DNA of 41,701 bases from Bacillota bacterium (GCA_023412455.1 JAEYNQ010000190.1:1-41701), one strand, 5' to 3'. Counted from the first letter of the stretch, positions 8,166 to 17,209 are shown. Notes: generated by a model not told the origin, from the letters alone. Made by a program: numbers and translations.

Positions 8166-11100
8166 ATGACACTAAAGAAATTAAACCAAAAGGGATATAA
8201 GATACTGCAGGACAGAGTCCTATTTATGCTTGTTGTAATAGGAGCTATGTTTGCTGTACTTTTTTTGAAATTTTATAAGCTACAAATTATAGATCATGAT
8301 AAATATGCCGGAGACTTGCGAGCCAGTGTGGAACGAACAGTAGAGATTCCTTCTACTCGTGGAATGATTTATGACCGCTACGGGAAGCCTTTAGCCATTA
8401 ATAAACCTATTTATGTGCTTAAAATTGATCAACAAACGGTGATGAGTAAGAAGGATTTAAATGCACTTTTACTTAAAGTTATTCAGCTTCTTGAAAAAAA
8501 TGGAGATACATATAAAGACATCATTCCTATTTCAAAGACGGAACCCTTTACTTTCACGGAGGATGAAAAGGCAGTAAAATCTTTTATTACAAATCATTTA
8601 CCTTATAATGATAAGGAACATCGTGATCAGATTATAGCCCTAAGTGCAACGGAGCTCTTTAACTATTTACGAGGGAAAAATGTTTTTCAAATTGATTCGG
8701 CCATTAGTAATGAGGATGCGCGTAAAATCATGGCTCTCCGTCTAGAGATTTACCAGTACAGTTATCGCAAATATAAGAAAGTGATTTTGGCAGAGGATGT
8801 TTCGGAAAAAACATTAGCAACAATTAATGAAAATCAAGATGAATACCCTAGTATTTTAGCAGAGGTAGATTCTAGACGTTATTATACCTATGGTAAAGTT
8901 TTTGGTAATCTACTGGGTTATACAAGGGCCATTACGGCCAGCCAATATGAGAAGATGGAAAGTAAAGGCTATGATAAGGACGATATTATTGGTCAGATGG
9001 GTATTGAACTTAGTATGGAGGATGAACTAAAGGGGCAAAAGGGGATTGAGCACATTGAGGTAGATAACGTAGGAAGAAAAGTATCTACCTTAGATAAAAC
9101 GGATGCAGTACAAGGGAATAATATCTTTTTGACCATTGATGCGGATTTACAGCTTTCAGCTTATGAAGCCATAGAAAAACGTCTAAGTGAGGCTTTGGTT
9201 CAACGTATAAAGGGGGGGATGAAAAATGTCAGACCCCTTAGTGGACGAGAAATTCTTGTTTCCATGGTGCATACTAACCAACTGAACCTGAAAGTGATGG
9301 AAAAGGCTCCTGAGGTGCAAATGCAAAGGCAACTTTATGATAAACTCAAGGTGAGCTACGAGGAGATGTTAAAAGGATTCGTAACAACCACACGAGATGA
9401 AGAAGGGAATGAACAGGAAGTTACGCCACCTACTTTAAGAGAACATTTTATCAGCCTTGTAGAAGCAGAGCCTTCAGAGATTACCAATCGTGAACTTTTA
9501 TTGGCTTTAGCAGAACAAGATAGTTTAAAATTAGAGGCTAGCTTAGTTCAAAAAATATGGGATAATGCCTATCCAAGTGTAGAAAGTATTGTGATTCAAG
9601 AGTTAGAATCGGGTGAACTTAAGCCTGATCAACTGGCTGTGGATCCTTTTAGTGCTTCTGCTGTTGTAACAGATGTCAATACGGGAGAAGTATTGGCCTT
9701 AGTGGGTTACCCTTCTTATGATAGTAATGAAATGATTGCGAATTTTAATAGTTATTATACCAAATTGCAGGATGAAGCAGATAAAAGACATTTATTAACT
9801 AATCGAGCCCTTCGGGCGGCAGATGCACCGGGTTCTACTTTTAAAATGATTACAGCACTCGCTGGACTAGAAGAGGGTGTTATTGATGTCAATACCCCGA
9901 TTAATGATATAGGTTTTTATAAAAATGCAGGGAAACCCTACCCAAAATGTTGGATTCAAACCAATAATGGGCATGGGCATGGACTCGTTAATGTTGTAAG
10001 AGGAATAGAAGTCTCTTGTAACTATTTCTTTTTTGATGTGGCCTATCGTTTAGGTATTAAAAATAATGAGATGTATGGTGGAATTGATACGTTAACCCAA
10101 TATGCCCTTATGTTTGGCTTAGACAAAAAGGCAGGGGTTGAGTTAGATGAGATGACACCTAATATTTCCAATCCTACAAGTATTGTTAATACCAGTGTGG
10201 CGAGGGCTGTTAATATTGTTAAAGAGACCAGTGACGAGCGTAAAAAGGTGATAAGAGAGCGCATAAGAACGACTTTAGATAAAGGTTTTTATCCTTATGG
10301 AAGTTCTAAGGCCACAGATATAGAGGGAAGAATTGATTATCTCACCCAATATGAAATGAAGTTAGCTATGGATGAAGAACTTCAAGAGGTACTAGGGGAT
10401 AATATTGAAGTCATATGGGAGAAGATGCTAGAAGATTTTCAAAAAGAAATCAATAAGGATAGCGAAGGGATTAAAAAAGAACTCATTCAGAAGGTTATAG
10501 AGGATTCTTCTGGAAGCAATTTGAAAAGTAAAGCACAAAAACATCTCAGTGAAAGACTACTTGGCATGGTTTCAACTTCTACAGACAAACTGATTAATAA
10601 AAGTATTAATAATCTCTCTAAACAGACCATAGAGGATGCTTACCGCATGGTCTATACCAATGCCATAAGACGTAATCAAAATAAAGAAAGTGAAGTGCAG
10701 TATGTGGAGGAAATGCAAAAGCGTTTGCAGGCTCTTGATGCAGGCACTTTTGATGGCAATAGCAGGTTGGTGGCCAAGGTGAAAGAATCACTCATGGATA
10801 TTTTAATGGCTTATTTATTTGAAAATATTGATATGACCTGGAATACAGGTATTACTATTCGTACAGCTATTGGCCAGGGCCAAAATGCCTTTACACCTCT
10901 TCAGATGTCACGTTATATTGCGGGGTTAGCCAATGGGCATGAGGTATATGACTTAAGAGTGGTAAATGGCATATTTAATAATAAAGAAAGTGAAACCTAT
11001 GAAGCCACTACCCCTAAAATTTATAATACCCTTCATTTTGAAGAGGAGCATCTAAAGGCTGTTTATGAAGGGATGTATCGTGTAGCTAAGGGAAAAGAAG

Positions 11101-11363
11101 GAACAGCAAGGACTTACTTTACGGATTTCCCTATTGATGTAGCTGCAAAAACTGGAACAGCAGAAAAAAACCAAATAGAGAATAGCTGGTTTGTTGGTTT
11201 TGCTCCTTATGAAGCCCCTCAAATAGCAGTAGTTACCAGTATGTATGGCGCAGATGGACTGGGAATTTATAATACACAGCTAGCAAGAGATATTTTAGCA
11301 GCTTACTTTAAATTAGATGTACAAGAGCAGAATACCACTTTAGACAATCAATTAGTTCCTTAA
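8166..11363 (+). CDS. Class B penicillin-binding protein with two large insertions
   Basis: This is a membrane-anchored transpeptidase that cross-links peptidoglycan. One membrane segment lies at about residues 19-38, followed by the class B dimerisation domain (TRGMIYDR at 64-71). The transpeptidase motifs are complete: STFK with Ser557, SCN at 617-619 and KTGT at 995-998. The protein has 1065 residues, against about 580-730 for most PBP2/PBP3 proteins. The excess is in two charged, helix-rich insertions. One (about 338-490) separates TIDADLQ from the AVVTDVNTG strand. The other (about 675-890) lies between SCN and KTGT. The first in-frame ATG is at 8166; the AAGGAGG site is unusually far, about 15 bases. 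The gene is flanked by terminators and is probably transcribed alone. Confidence 0.92.
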   Translation: MTLKKLNQKGYKILQDRVLFMLVVIGAMFAVLFLKFYKLQIIDHDKYAGDLRASVERTVEIPSTRGMIYDRYGKPLAINKPIYVLKIDQQTVMSKKDLNALLLKVIQLLEKNGDTYKDIIPISKTEPFTFTEDEKAVKSFITNHLPYNDKEHRDQIIALSATELFNYLRGKNVFQIDSAISNEDARKIMALRLEIYQYSYRKYKKVILAEDVSEKTLATINENQDEYPSILAEVDSRRYYTYGKVFGNLLGYTRAITASQYEKMESKGYDKDDIIGQMGIELSMEDELKGQKGIEHIEVDNVGRKVSTLDKTDAVQGNNIFLTIDADLQLSAYEAIEKRLSEALVQRIKGGMKNVRPLSGREILVSMVHTNQLNLKVMEKAPEVQMQRQLYDKLKVSYEEMLKGFVTTTRDEEGNEQEVTPPTLREHFISLVEAEPSEITNRELLLALAEQDSLKLEASLVQKIWDNAYPSVESIVIQELESGELKPDQLAVDPFSASAVVTDVNTGEVLALVGYPSYDSNEMIANFNSYYTKLQDEADKRHLLTNRALRAADAPGSTFKMITALAGLEEGVIDVNTPINDIGFYKNAGKPYPKCWIQTNNGHGHGLVNVVRGIEVSCNYFFFDVAYRLGIKNNEMYGGIDTLTQYALMFGLDKKAGVELDEMTPNISNPTSIVNTSVARAVNIVKETSDERKKVIRERIRTTLDKGFYPYGSSKATDIEGRIDYLTQYEMKLAMDEELQEVLGDNIEVIWEKMLEDFQKEINKDSEGIKKELIQKVIEDSSGSNLKSKAQKHLSERLLGMVSTSTDKLINKSINNLSKQTIEDAYRMVYTNAIRRNQNKESEVQYVEEMQKRLQALDAGTFDGNSRLVAKVKESLMDILMAYLFENIDMTWNTGITIRTAIGQGQNAFTPLQMSRYIAGLANGHEVYDLRVVNGIFNNKESETYEATTPKIYNTLHFEEEHLKAVYEGMYRVAKGKEGTARTYFTDFPIDVAAKTGTAEKNQIENSWFVGFAPYEAPQIAVVTSMYGADGLGIYNTQLARDILAAYFKLDVQEQNTTLDNQLVP

Positions 11364-11406
11364 AAAAACGCATTAATGAAGGATAAGCTTCATTAATGCG
11401 TTTTTT
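11363..11406 (+). terminator. Terminator after the penicillin-binding protein gene
   Basis: A 19-bp stem (11363-11381 with 11388-11406), a 6-base loop and six T residues start at the stop codon. The A-rich left arm makes it active on both strands, so it could also serve the converging amidase gene. Confidence 0.92.
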
Positions 11407-11477
11407 AGTGGAAAGACTATTTGAAACAGTAATGGGTTGAGGTAAATGAGAAAAGTAGACTTAAGAAGGAGGATTAA

Positions 11478-11987
11478 CTAGGAGGTACGATAGCCTTCTA
11501 TATGGATGAAACGGGCTGTAAAGTAGTTGTAGGTTTCTAGAGGACGATAATCACTATCTAGGGTATGGGTTGCAATGAGGAGGTTGGGAGGAGAAGGAGG
11601 ACCTATGAGAGCAACTATAATTAAAGAATGGTAAAAGGTCCCCTGGGCATCTGCTAGTTGAATAAGATCACCTAAGGTAACCTTATGGATAGGGACTTCT
11701 TGGCCAAAGGGACCGGCCCCTTTGTTCTGAGTCAGAAACTTGTGGAGAAAGTTAACTCCTGTCCAAGACGCTGTTCGATTGGCAGAAGATAAATAATACC
11801 ATCCATAAGTAGGTGTAAAGTTCATGTGGGGACATCCTGCATAGAGACACTGAGAAATAAAATTCGTACAATCGCCTCCTAAAAGTGAAAAATCTAAATA
11901 CTTGGGATTTCGCCCATAACTCCAAATATGGGCATAGCGTAAAGCTTCTTGACGATTATAGGACTTAACATTAGAACGGGTAGACAT
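11478..11987 (-). CDS. Amidase_6 domain protein (cysteine hydrolase-like)
   Basis: This 169-residue protein matches the amidase_6 family: a YNR start, the GGDCTNFISQC segment with probable catalytic Cys40, and conserved His120 (FYHS) and His141 (ATHT). The fold is related to NlpC/P60 cysteine peptidases, and members are thought to act on cell wall peptides or amides. No signal peptide or membrane segment is visible, so export would need another route, or the substrate is internal. AGGAGG stands 7 bases before the ATG. It is divergent from the small zinc-ribbon gene. Confidence 0.85.
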   Translation of the reverse strand: MSTRSNVKSYNRQEALRYAHIWSYGRNPKYLDFSLLGGDCTNFISQCLYAGCPHMNFTPTYGWYYLSSANRTASWTGVNFLHKFLTQNKGAGPFGQEVPIHKVTLGDLIQLADAQGTFYHSLIIVALIGPPSPPNLLIATHTLDSDYRPLETYNYFTARFIHIEGYRTS

Positions 11988-12126
11988 GATTAGGCCTCCT
12001 AATAATAGTTAATATATAGGTATTCATATAAGAAGAAGGCATATAACTTTTTTTTGAAATCTGTCATAAAGTGGACAGGTTCTCAATAAATTATAGAGAA
12101 TACATTTTATATAGGGGGATAAAAAG

Positions 12127-12291
12127 ATGGGAAAATCTAAAAGGGGTAAGGCAATTAGTGGGATGGTTAATTGGAGAGGAACGTGTCCACTTTGTAAGAG
12201 ACCACGTGTAAAATTGGTGTGGCAAGAAGGAGCTGGTAAAGAGGCTCTTAAAATATGTAAGGCCTGTTATGGTAGAATGAACAAGAAATAA
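12127..12291 (+). CDS. 54-residue zinc-ribbon protein
   Basis: A short frame begins with ATG 12127 after GGGGGA and ends with TAA. It encodes a very basic protein with two CxxC pairs, CPLC at residues 20-23 and CKAC at 44-47, which would bind one zinc ion as a zinc ribbon. Basic N and C termini suggest contact with nucleic acid or the ribosome, but this is inference. It lies alone between the divergent amidase gene and deoD. Confidence 0.75.
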   Translation: MGKSKRGKAISGMVNWRGTCPLCKRPRVKLVWQEGAGKEALKICKACYGRMNKK

Positions 12292-12324
12292 GGCGAAAAG
12301 AGGTAGTTACCTTCTAAAAAAATA

Positions 12325-12333
12325 TGATATAAT
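12325..12333 (+). promoter_or_regulatory. Extended -10 promoter of deoD
   Basis: TGATATAAT gives a TG dinucleotide one base before a perfect TATAAT, about 90 bases before the deoD start. The -35 region is poor, which an extended -10 can compensate. Confidence 0.55.
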
Positions 12334-12426
12334 AAAGAAAATCTTATTTATGGTTCATAATTAAGTTATAAATAGGATATTTTATAGATAAGAGAATTTA
12401 AACTATTTTTCTAGGAGGAAAATGAG

Positions 12427-13128
12427 ATGTCAACACCACATAATGCAGCAAAACCAGGAGATATAGCAGAAACTGTCCTTTTACCAGGAGATCCTTTACG
12501 TGCTAAATTTATTGCAGATAACTTTTTAGAAGATGTGACACAATATAATACTGTAAGAAATATGTTTGGTTATACAGGAACTTATAAAGGCAAGAGGATT
12601 TCTGTACAAGGCACAGGTATGGGAATGCCTTCTATAGGAATCTATGCCCATGAACTTATCCACGTTTATGGTTGTAAAAATCTTATTCGTATTGGCTCAG
12701 CAGGAAGTATGCGAGAAGATTTACCTCTTCGCCATATTGTATTGGGTATGGCAGCTTGTACCAATTCCAATTATGCTAGTCAATTCAATTTACCAGGTAC
12801 TTATGCGCCTGTTGCTAGTTATGAACTTTTAGAAAAAGCAGTAGCTGCAGCTAAAAAACATGGTGCAGACTATCGTGTAGGAAATATTCTTTCTTCAGAT
12901 ATTTTTTATAGTGCAGATGAAACAGTTACAGAAAGATGGTCTAAAATGAATGTTTTAGCTGTAGAAATGGAAGCAGCAGCCCTTTATATGGAAGCTGCCG
13001 CAGCAGGTGTCAATGCCTTAGCTATGGTGACCATTTCTGACAACTTAATTACAGGCGAAGAGACAACTGCAGAAGAAAGACAAAATACTTTTACTAAAAT
13101 GATGGAAGTAGCTTTAGAACTGGCATAA
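12427..13128 (+). CDS. deoD: Purine-nucleoside phosphorylase DeoD
   Basis: The enzyme splits purine (deoxy)nucleosides with phosphate into base and (deoxy)ribose 1-phosphate in nucleoside salvage. The 233-residue length is that of the hexameric bacterial DeoD family. Active-site residues can be placed as in the E. coli enzyme: His5, Gly21 and Arg25 (LPGDPLRAKF), Arg44, Arg88, Ser91 (GSAGS), Glu182 (VEMEAAA) and the general acid Asp205 (SDN). The ribosome site is AGGAGGA. No other deo gene is adjacent; a terminator follows and an extended -10 promoter precedes it, so it is probably a single-gene unit. Confidence 0.96.
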   Translation: MSTPHNAAKPGDIAETVLLPGDPLRAKFIADNFLEDVTQYNTVRNMFGYTGTYKGKRISVQGTGMGMPSIGIYAHELIHVYGCKNLIRIGSAGSMREDLPLRHIVLGMAACTNSNYASQFNLPGTYAPVASYELLEKAVAAAKKHGADYRVGNILSSDIFYSADETVTERWSKMNVLAVEMEAAALYMEAAAAGVNALAMVTISDNLITGEETTAEERQNTFTKMMEVALELA

Positions 13129-13137
13129 CAAGAGGTT

Positions 13138-13218
13138 AAGATGATAGGCTTTCTTTTAGATAGATAAGTGAAAGAATAAAAACTTGTTTATCTAGGGGGA
13201 AGCTTTTTCATCTTTTTT
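13138..13218 (+). terminator. Branched terminator-like structure after deoD
   Basis: An outer stem AAGATGA/TCATCTT (13138-13144 with 13208-13214) ends in a T run. It encloses GGCTT/AAGCT and an inner hairpin around TAGATAGATAAG and its near complement. Confidence 0.55.
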
Positions 13219-13360
13219 AATGGGAAATATTGACAAAATCAAGGGTTCACAAGCTGCCATGAAATAAAGAAGAAATAAAATAAAGGATGACTATTCCCTA
13301 TTTAAGTGGCGTTTTGGTAAAATAAGCATAGGACAAAATATGTTCCATAGGAGGACTTAA

Positions 13361-14302
13361 ATGAAGGACTTGATTTTTTCTATAGGGGTTATCGCACCAC
13401 TCTTTTTTATGATTATGTTAGGTTATGCATTAAGTCAATTGAAGCTTTTAGAGAAGGATTTTATCAAGAAGACCAATAAATTGTGTTTTCGTGTATTTTT
13501 ACCTGTTTTGTTATTTCATAATATTTATCAGACAGATAGAGGTACTGTTTTAAATATGAGATTACTAGGGGTTACTTTAGTTGGTATTTTAAGTGTTATA
13601 TTAGTGACGAGCTTAATGATTGTCTATACCATTAAGGCGCAAGAACGGAAGGGCGTTCTTATTCAAGCTATTTTTCGTTCGAACTTTATTCTCTTTGGCA
13701 TTCCTATGGTACATAATATATTTGGGGATGAAGGGACAGGAGCAGCAGCTATGTTGATCGCCATTGTTATTCCCACTTTCAACTTTGCAGCTGTATATAT
13801 ACTGGAATTATTTACGAAGGCTAAAAAGACCTCTATGGTAGAGGTGGGCAAGGCTATTCTAAGAAATCCCTTAATTATTGCCTCTGTGTTGGCCATTTTA
13901 GTGAGCTGTTTAGGGATCCGTTTTCCTGTGGCTGTGGAGAGGACACTAAAGGATGTGGGGGGTATAGCCACCCCTCTTTCCCTTATGATGTTAGGCGCAC
14001 AATTTGAGATAAAGGGTGCCAAGAAAAATAGAAAGTATATTTTAATAGGGGTAGTGGGTAGGCTTCTTATTGTACCTGCTCTTGTCTTACCTCTTTTGAT
14101 GCAAATGTCTTTTAATCCTTATGAGATGGTAGCGCTTTTAGCTGTTTTTGCTTCACCAACGGCAGTTAATTCGTTTATTATGGCGCAAGAAGCAGGAGCT
14201 GATAGTGAATTAGCAGGACAAATTGTGGTAATAGGAACGGCGTTGGCCCCCTTTACTTTATGTTTATTTATTTACCTTTATAGGGTATTGCATATTATAT
14301 AA
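13361..14302 (+). CDS. AEC family transporter (first copy)
   Basis: The 313-residue protein has about ten hydrophobic segments in two five-helix halves. It also has the family's PLSLMMLGAQ segment near residue 203, and the C-terminal SPTAVNSFIMAQEAG region, typical of auxin efflux carrier-like (AEC) permeases. Bacterial members export or import malate, malonate and other organic acids; the substrate here is unknown. Its start follows AGGAGG. The GH13 gene begins 21 bases downstream, so they may be cotranscribed. A second, related carrier is at 32055. Confidence 0.88.
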   Translation: MKDLIFSIGVIAPLFFMIMLGYALSQLKLLEKDFIKKTNKLCFRVFLPVLLFHNIYQTDRGTVLNMRLLGVTLVGILSVILVTSLMIVYTIKAQERKGVLIQAIFRSNFILFGIPMVHNIFGDEGTGAAAMLIAIVIPTFNFAAVYILELFTKAKKTSMVEVGKAILRNPLIIASVLAILVSCLGIRFPVAVERTLKDVGGIATPLSLMMLGAQFEIKGAKKNRKYILIGVVGRLLIVPALVLPLLMQMSFNPYEMVALLAVFASPTAVNSFIMAQEAGADSELAGQIVVIGTALAPFTLCLFIYLYRVLHII

Positions 14303-14323
14303 TAGTAAAAGGAGTAAGTGGAG

Positions 14324-15661
14324 ATGGAATGGATTAAAAAAGCAGTGTTTTATCAAATTTATCCTTTAGGGCTTGTAGGGGCACCTAAAAACAATGTGGG
14401 AGAAGTCAGCCCTCGCCTTAGGCAAATAAAAGGGTGGATAGATTATCTTAAGACATTAGGAGTAAATGCCATTTATTTTGGCCCGCTTTTTGAAGCCAGT
14501 AGCCATGGCTATGATACAAAGGATTATTATCATTTAGATACACGGTTAGGAGCCGATTCTGATTTGAAAGACTTAATAAACAGTTGTCACGAAGCAGGGA
14601 TTAGAGTGGTTGTGGATGGGGTCTTTAATCATGTAGGCAGAGAATTTTGGGCTTTTAAAGATTTAAAAGAAAAAGGATTAGCATCCCATTATAAAGACTG
14701 GTTTAGTCAAATTAACTTTAATGGACAAAGTCCGTATGGAGATGGCTTTAGCTATGAAGGGTGGGAGGGACATTATAATCTCGTTAAACTTAACTTACAT
14801 AATGAAGAGGTCATTCAGCATCTTCTAGGAGCGGTGGCGAGTTGGATAGATGATTTTAAGATGGATGGGATACGTTTAGATGTAGCTTATAGGGTAGATA
14901 AAGGCTTTTTAAACCGTTTAAGGAATTTTTGTAAAGAGAAGAAGCCAGATTTTTGGTTAATGGGCGAGTGTATTCATGGTGACTACCGGACCCTTATAGG
15001 ACCCACACTATTAGATTCTACTACCAACTATGAATGTTATAAGGGCATTTATTCCAGTCACAATGATAAAAATTATTTTGAAATTAATTATTCTCTCAAT
15101 CGACTTTTTGGAAAGGGGGGAATCTATCAAGACCTATACCTTTATAACTTTGTAGATAATCACGATGTAAGCAGGATAGGAAGTATTTTAAAAAATCCCA
15201 AGCACTTAGAGAATGTATATACATTGCTTTTTACTATGCCAGGTATACCTTCTATTTATTATGGAAGTGAATGGGCTATACAGGGAGAGAAAAAGGTAGG
15301 AAGTGATGATGGACTAAGACCAGCTATAGCTTGTGAAGAGATCCAGGAGCAACATGCCTTAGTGAAGCATATAAAGCGACTCATTGAATTGAAAAAAGCT
15401 TTAAAGAGCTTAGAAGGCACTTCCTATGAAACAGTCCTAATTAAAAATGAACAGCTTGTATTTAAGCGGGAGTATAGGGGAGAAAGTATATGGATAGCTT
15501 TAAACCTGGCAGATCAAGAATTTGTTATAGAGATCCCCCAAGAGGCAGGTAGGTATGAAGATTTATTAGAAGACCAAAACGACTATTACTCTGTATCAGG
15601 AAAGCTTAAAATGACAGTAGCGGCTCATAAGGGCATTATTCTTAAAAAAGTAGTAGGGTAA
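14324..15661 (+). CDS. GH13 alpha-amylase family glycosidase
   Basis: This 445-residue cytoplasmic glycosidase (no signal peptide) has the GH13 conserved regions. Region I is DGVFNH (98-103), region II is GIRLDVAYR with nucleophile Asp186, region III has acid/base Glu215 in MGECIH, and region IV is FVDNHD with Asp281. A short C-terminal beta domain ends the protein. It would hydrolyse or rearrange alpha-glucans or malto-oligosaccharides; the size fits cyclomaltodextrinase-like or oligosaccharide-cleaving enzymes without extra domains. I chose ATG 14324, which has AAAGGAG 9 bases before it, over the GTG at 14318. Confidence 0.9.
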   Translation: MEWIKKAVFYQIYPLGLVGAPKNNVGEVSPRLRQIKGWIDYLKTLGVNAIYFGPLFEASSHGYDTKDYYHLDTRLGADSDLKDLINSCHEAGIRVVVDGVFNHVGREFWAFKDLKEKGLASHYKDWFSQINFNGQSPYGDGFSYEGWEGHYNLVKLNLHNEEVIQHLLGAVASWIDDFKMDGIRLDVAYRVDKGFLNRLRNFCKEKKPDFWLMGECIHGDYRTLIGPTLLDSTTNYECYKGIYSSHNDKNYFEINYSLNRLFGKGGIYQDLYLYNFVDNHDVSRIGSILKNPKHLENVYTLLFTMPGIPSIYYGSEWAIQGEKKVGSDDGLRPAIACEEIQEQHALVKHIKRLIELKKALKSLEGTSYETVLIKNEQLVFKREYRGESIWIALNLADQEFVIEIPQEAGRYEDLLEDQNDYYSVSGKLKMTVAAHKGIILKKVVG

Positions 15662-15785
15662 GTTGATAAAAAATAATTATTTTATTATATTTTATCTATA
15701 AATAGCTGTCAAAAAAGTTTATAATAAAAATGCATTTCTTTTATGTGTCATTAGAGGGGGAATGGATGTGTTAAGGAATAAAAGA

Positions 15786-16568
15786 ATGAAAGATGGTCAT
15801 ATACATTCGTCTTATTGTCCTCATGGGACAAAGGATGCTATGGAGCTTTATGTACAACAAGCCATTAAGCTAGGGTTAAAAGAAATTACTTTTACAGAGC
15901 ATATGCCACTACCAAGTACTTTGCAGAAATTTGACTTACCCCGTGATGCTGCCCTAAGTCCTGAACAAATAGCACCTTATTTTAAAGAAATTGAAGAGCT
16001 TCAAGAGAAGTATAAGAAAAAGCTTAAGATTAATAAGGGGTTGGAAGTAGATTATATTGAGGGATTAGAATCAGAAACGAGGGTGCTTTTAGGAAAGTAC
16101 GGAAAAGAATTAGAGGATAGTATTTTATCTGTTCATTTCTTGAAAATAGGTGAAGAATATGTTTGCTTAGATTGGAGCCCTATTCAGTTTAAAGAGATTA
16201 TTGCAAAATGTGGAAGCCTTGAAAAGGTTTATGAGCTTTACTTTCAGACGCTTTTAAAGGCCATTCAAGCAGATTTAGGGGAATATAAGCCCAAGCGAAT
16301 GGGGCATCCAGCTTTAGTAAAAATTTTTCAACTCAGATATCCCTATACCTATAAGAATAAGGCTCTTCTAGAGACTATTGTTAAAGAAATCAAAGCAAGG
16401 AATTATCAAGTGGATTATAATACAGCAGGACTTCGTAAACCGCTTTGTAGAATGACCTATCCCTCAGGTTATTTATTAGATTTACTGAAGCGCTATAACG
16501 TAAAGTTGGTTTTTGGGTCCGATGCGCATAGTGCAAAAGATGTAGGAAAGGATTTTAATAGAGTTTAG
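15786..16568 (+). CDS. PHP-type histidinol-phosphatase (HisJ/HisK family)
   Basis: The protein has the metal-binding motifs of the PHP phosphoesterase fold: DGHIH at its start, SYCPHGTKD just after, FTEHMPLP near residue 40, and GSDAH near the end. This arrangement matches the monofunctional histidinol-phosphate phosphatase, which makes histidinol in histidine synthesis. No other his gene is in view, so related PHP phosphatase substrates are possible. Three starts are open. ATG 15762 has GAGGGGG only one base away and is unlikely. GTG 15768 has it at 7 bases. ATG 15786 has AAGGA at 8 bases and matches the usual family start, so I use it. Confidence 0.88.
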   Translation: MKDGHIHSSYCPHGTKDAMELYVQQAIKLGLKEITFTEHMPLPSTLQKFDLPRDAALSPEQIAPYFKEIEELQEKYKKKLKINKGLEVDYIEGLESETRVLLGKYGKELEDSILSVHFLKIGEEYVCLDWSPIQFKEIIAKCGSLEKVYELYFQTLLKAIQADLGEYKPKRMGHPALVKIFQLRYPYTYKNKALLETIVKEIKARNYQVDYNTAGLRKPLCRMTYPSGYLLDLLKRYNVKLVFGSDAHSAKDVGKDFNRV

Positions 16569-16586
16569 GGCGAGGAGTGTTTTAGA

Positions 16587-16958
16587 ATGAAAACAGGTAT
16601 TAAAAGCAAAAAAAGTGTAGGTAAAATAATCTTAACGATTATTTTGGCCCTACTACCCCTTATGGCTATAACAATCATAACCTTTGTGGAATGCGGTATA
16701 GCCCTAGGAACAATCCCATCTGTTTTAGTAGGCTTGGGAATAGGCGCACTTGTTATCCCCTTTTTTCTAGTGGTGACAATGTATGAAGGCTGGAATAGAA
16801 AGTGGTACATATGGGTAGTACTTCTTCTAGTAGTTGCTTTGCTCTTTGTTATTCCTTTTTTGAATAAAGGTAATGGAGGCGAAAATGCACCATCTATGGA
16901 GGGCAGTCCTAAAGGCAATGCAAGGAGCATGATGGTAGTAGGAATGATTAACAAATAA
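16587..16958 (+). CDS. Small membrane protein of unknown function
   Basis: This 123-residue protein has three hydrophobic segments (about residues 12-33, 42-64 and 73-92), a positively charged N terminus and a polar Gly/Asn/Ser-rich C-terminal tail. GAGGAG lies 8-9 bases before the ATG, and the gene starts 18 bases after the phosphatase stop, so the two are likely cotranscribed. I do not recognise the family. An equally long frame on the opposite strand has no ribosome site and is a shadow. Confidence 0.65.
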   Translation: MKTGIKSKKSVGKIILTIILALLPLMAITIITFVECGIALGTIPSVLVGLGIGALVIPFFLVVTMYEGWNRKWYIWVVLLLVVALLFVIPFLNKGNGGENAPSMEGSPKGNARSMMVVGMINK

Positions 16959-16964
16959 AGACAG

Positions 16965-17010
16965 AAGGTGTTACAAAAAGGAGAATGAACTATGGATGTA
17001 ACACCTTTTT
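16965..17010 (+). terminator. Terminator after the small membrane protein gene
   Basis: An 11-bp stem AAGGTGTTACA/TGTAACACCTT with a 21-base loop is followed by five T residues. Confidence 0.85.
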
Positions 17011-17074
17011 GCTTTGAAAAATCATGAAAAATAGAAGAGCTAATAAGATGATAAAATAAAATGTAAAAAAAAGC

Positions 17075-17103
17075 TTGACGTTAGACAATGGTGCAGTTAT
17101 ACT
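17075..17103 (+). promoter_or_regulatory. Sigma-A promoter of the tRNA operon
   Basis: TTGACG at 17075-17080 and TATACT at 17098-17103 are separated by exactly 17 bases, with the first tRNA beginning 15 bases later. Confidence 0.85.
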
Positions 17104-17118
17104 ATAAAAGTACCTTGT

Positions 17119-17191
17119 GCGCGAGTGGCTCAGTTGGTAGAGCATCTCCTTGCCAAGGAGAGGGTCGCGGGTTCGAGTCCCGTCTCGCGCT
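17119..17191 (+). tRNA. tRNA-Gly(GCC)
   Basis: All four stems pair: acceptor GCGCGAG/CTCGCGC, D stem GCTC/GAGC, anticodon stem TCTCC/GGAGA with loop TTGCCAA (anticodon GCC at 17152-17154), and T stem GCGGG/CCCGT with TTCGAGT. The discriminator is T and CCA is not encoded. It is the first gene of a two-tRNA unit. Confidence 0.95.
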
Positions 17192-17209
17192 TTAGAAGGA
17201 CATCAATAA

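Noticed and set aside
13231..13260. TTGACA before the first AEC gene
   Set aside because: No -10-like sequence lies 16-18 bases downstream.
13663..14022. Minus-strand frame of 119 residues inside the first AEC gene
   Set aside because: It is a shadow of a clear transporter gene.
16565..16954. Minus-strand frame of 129 residues opposite the small membrane protein
   Set aside because: It has no ribosome site, and the plus-strand frame has GAGGAG at good distance and a plausible membrane topology.
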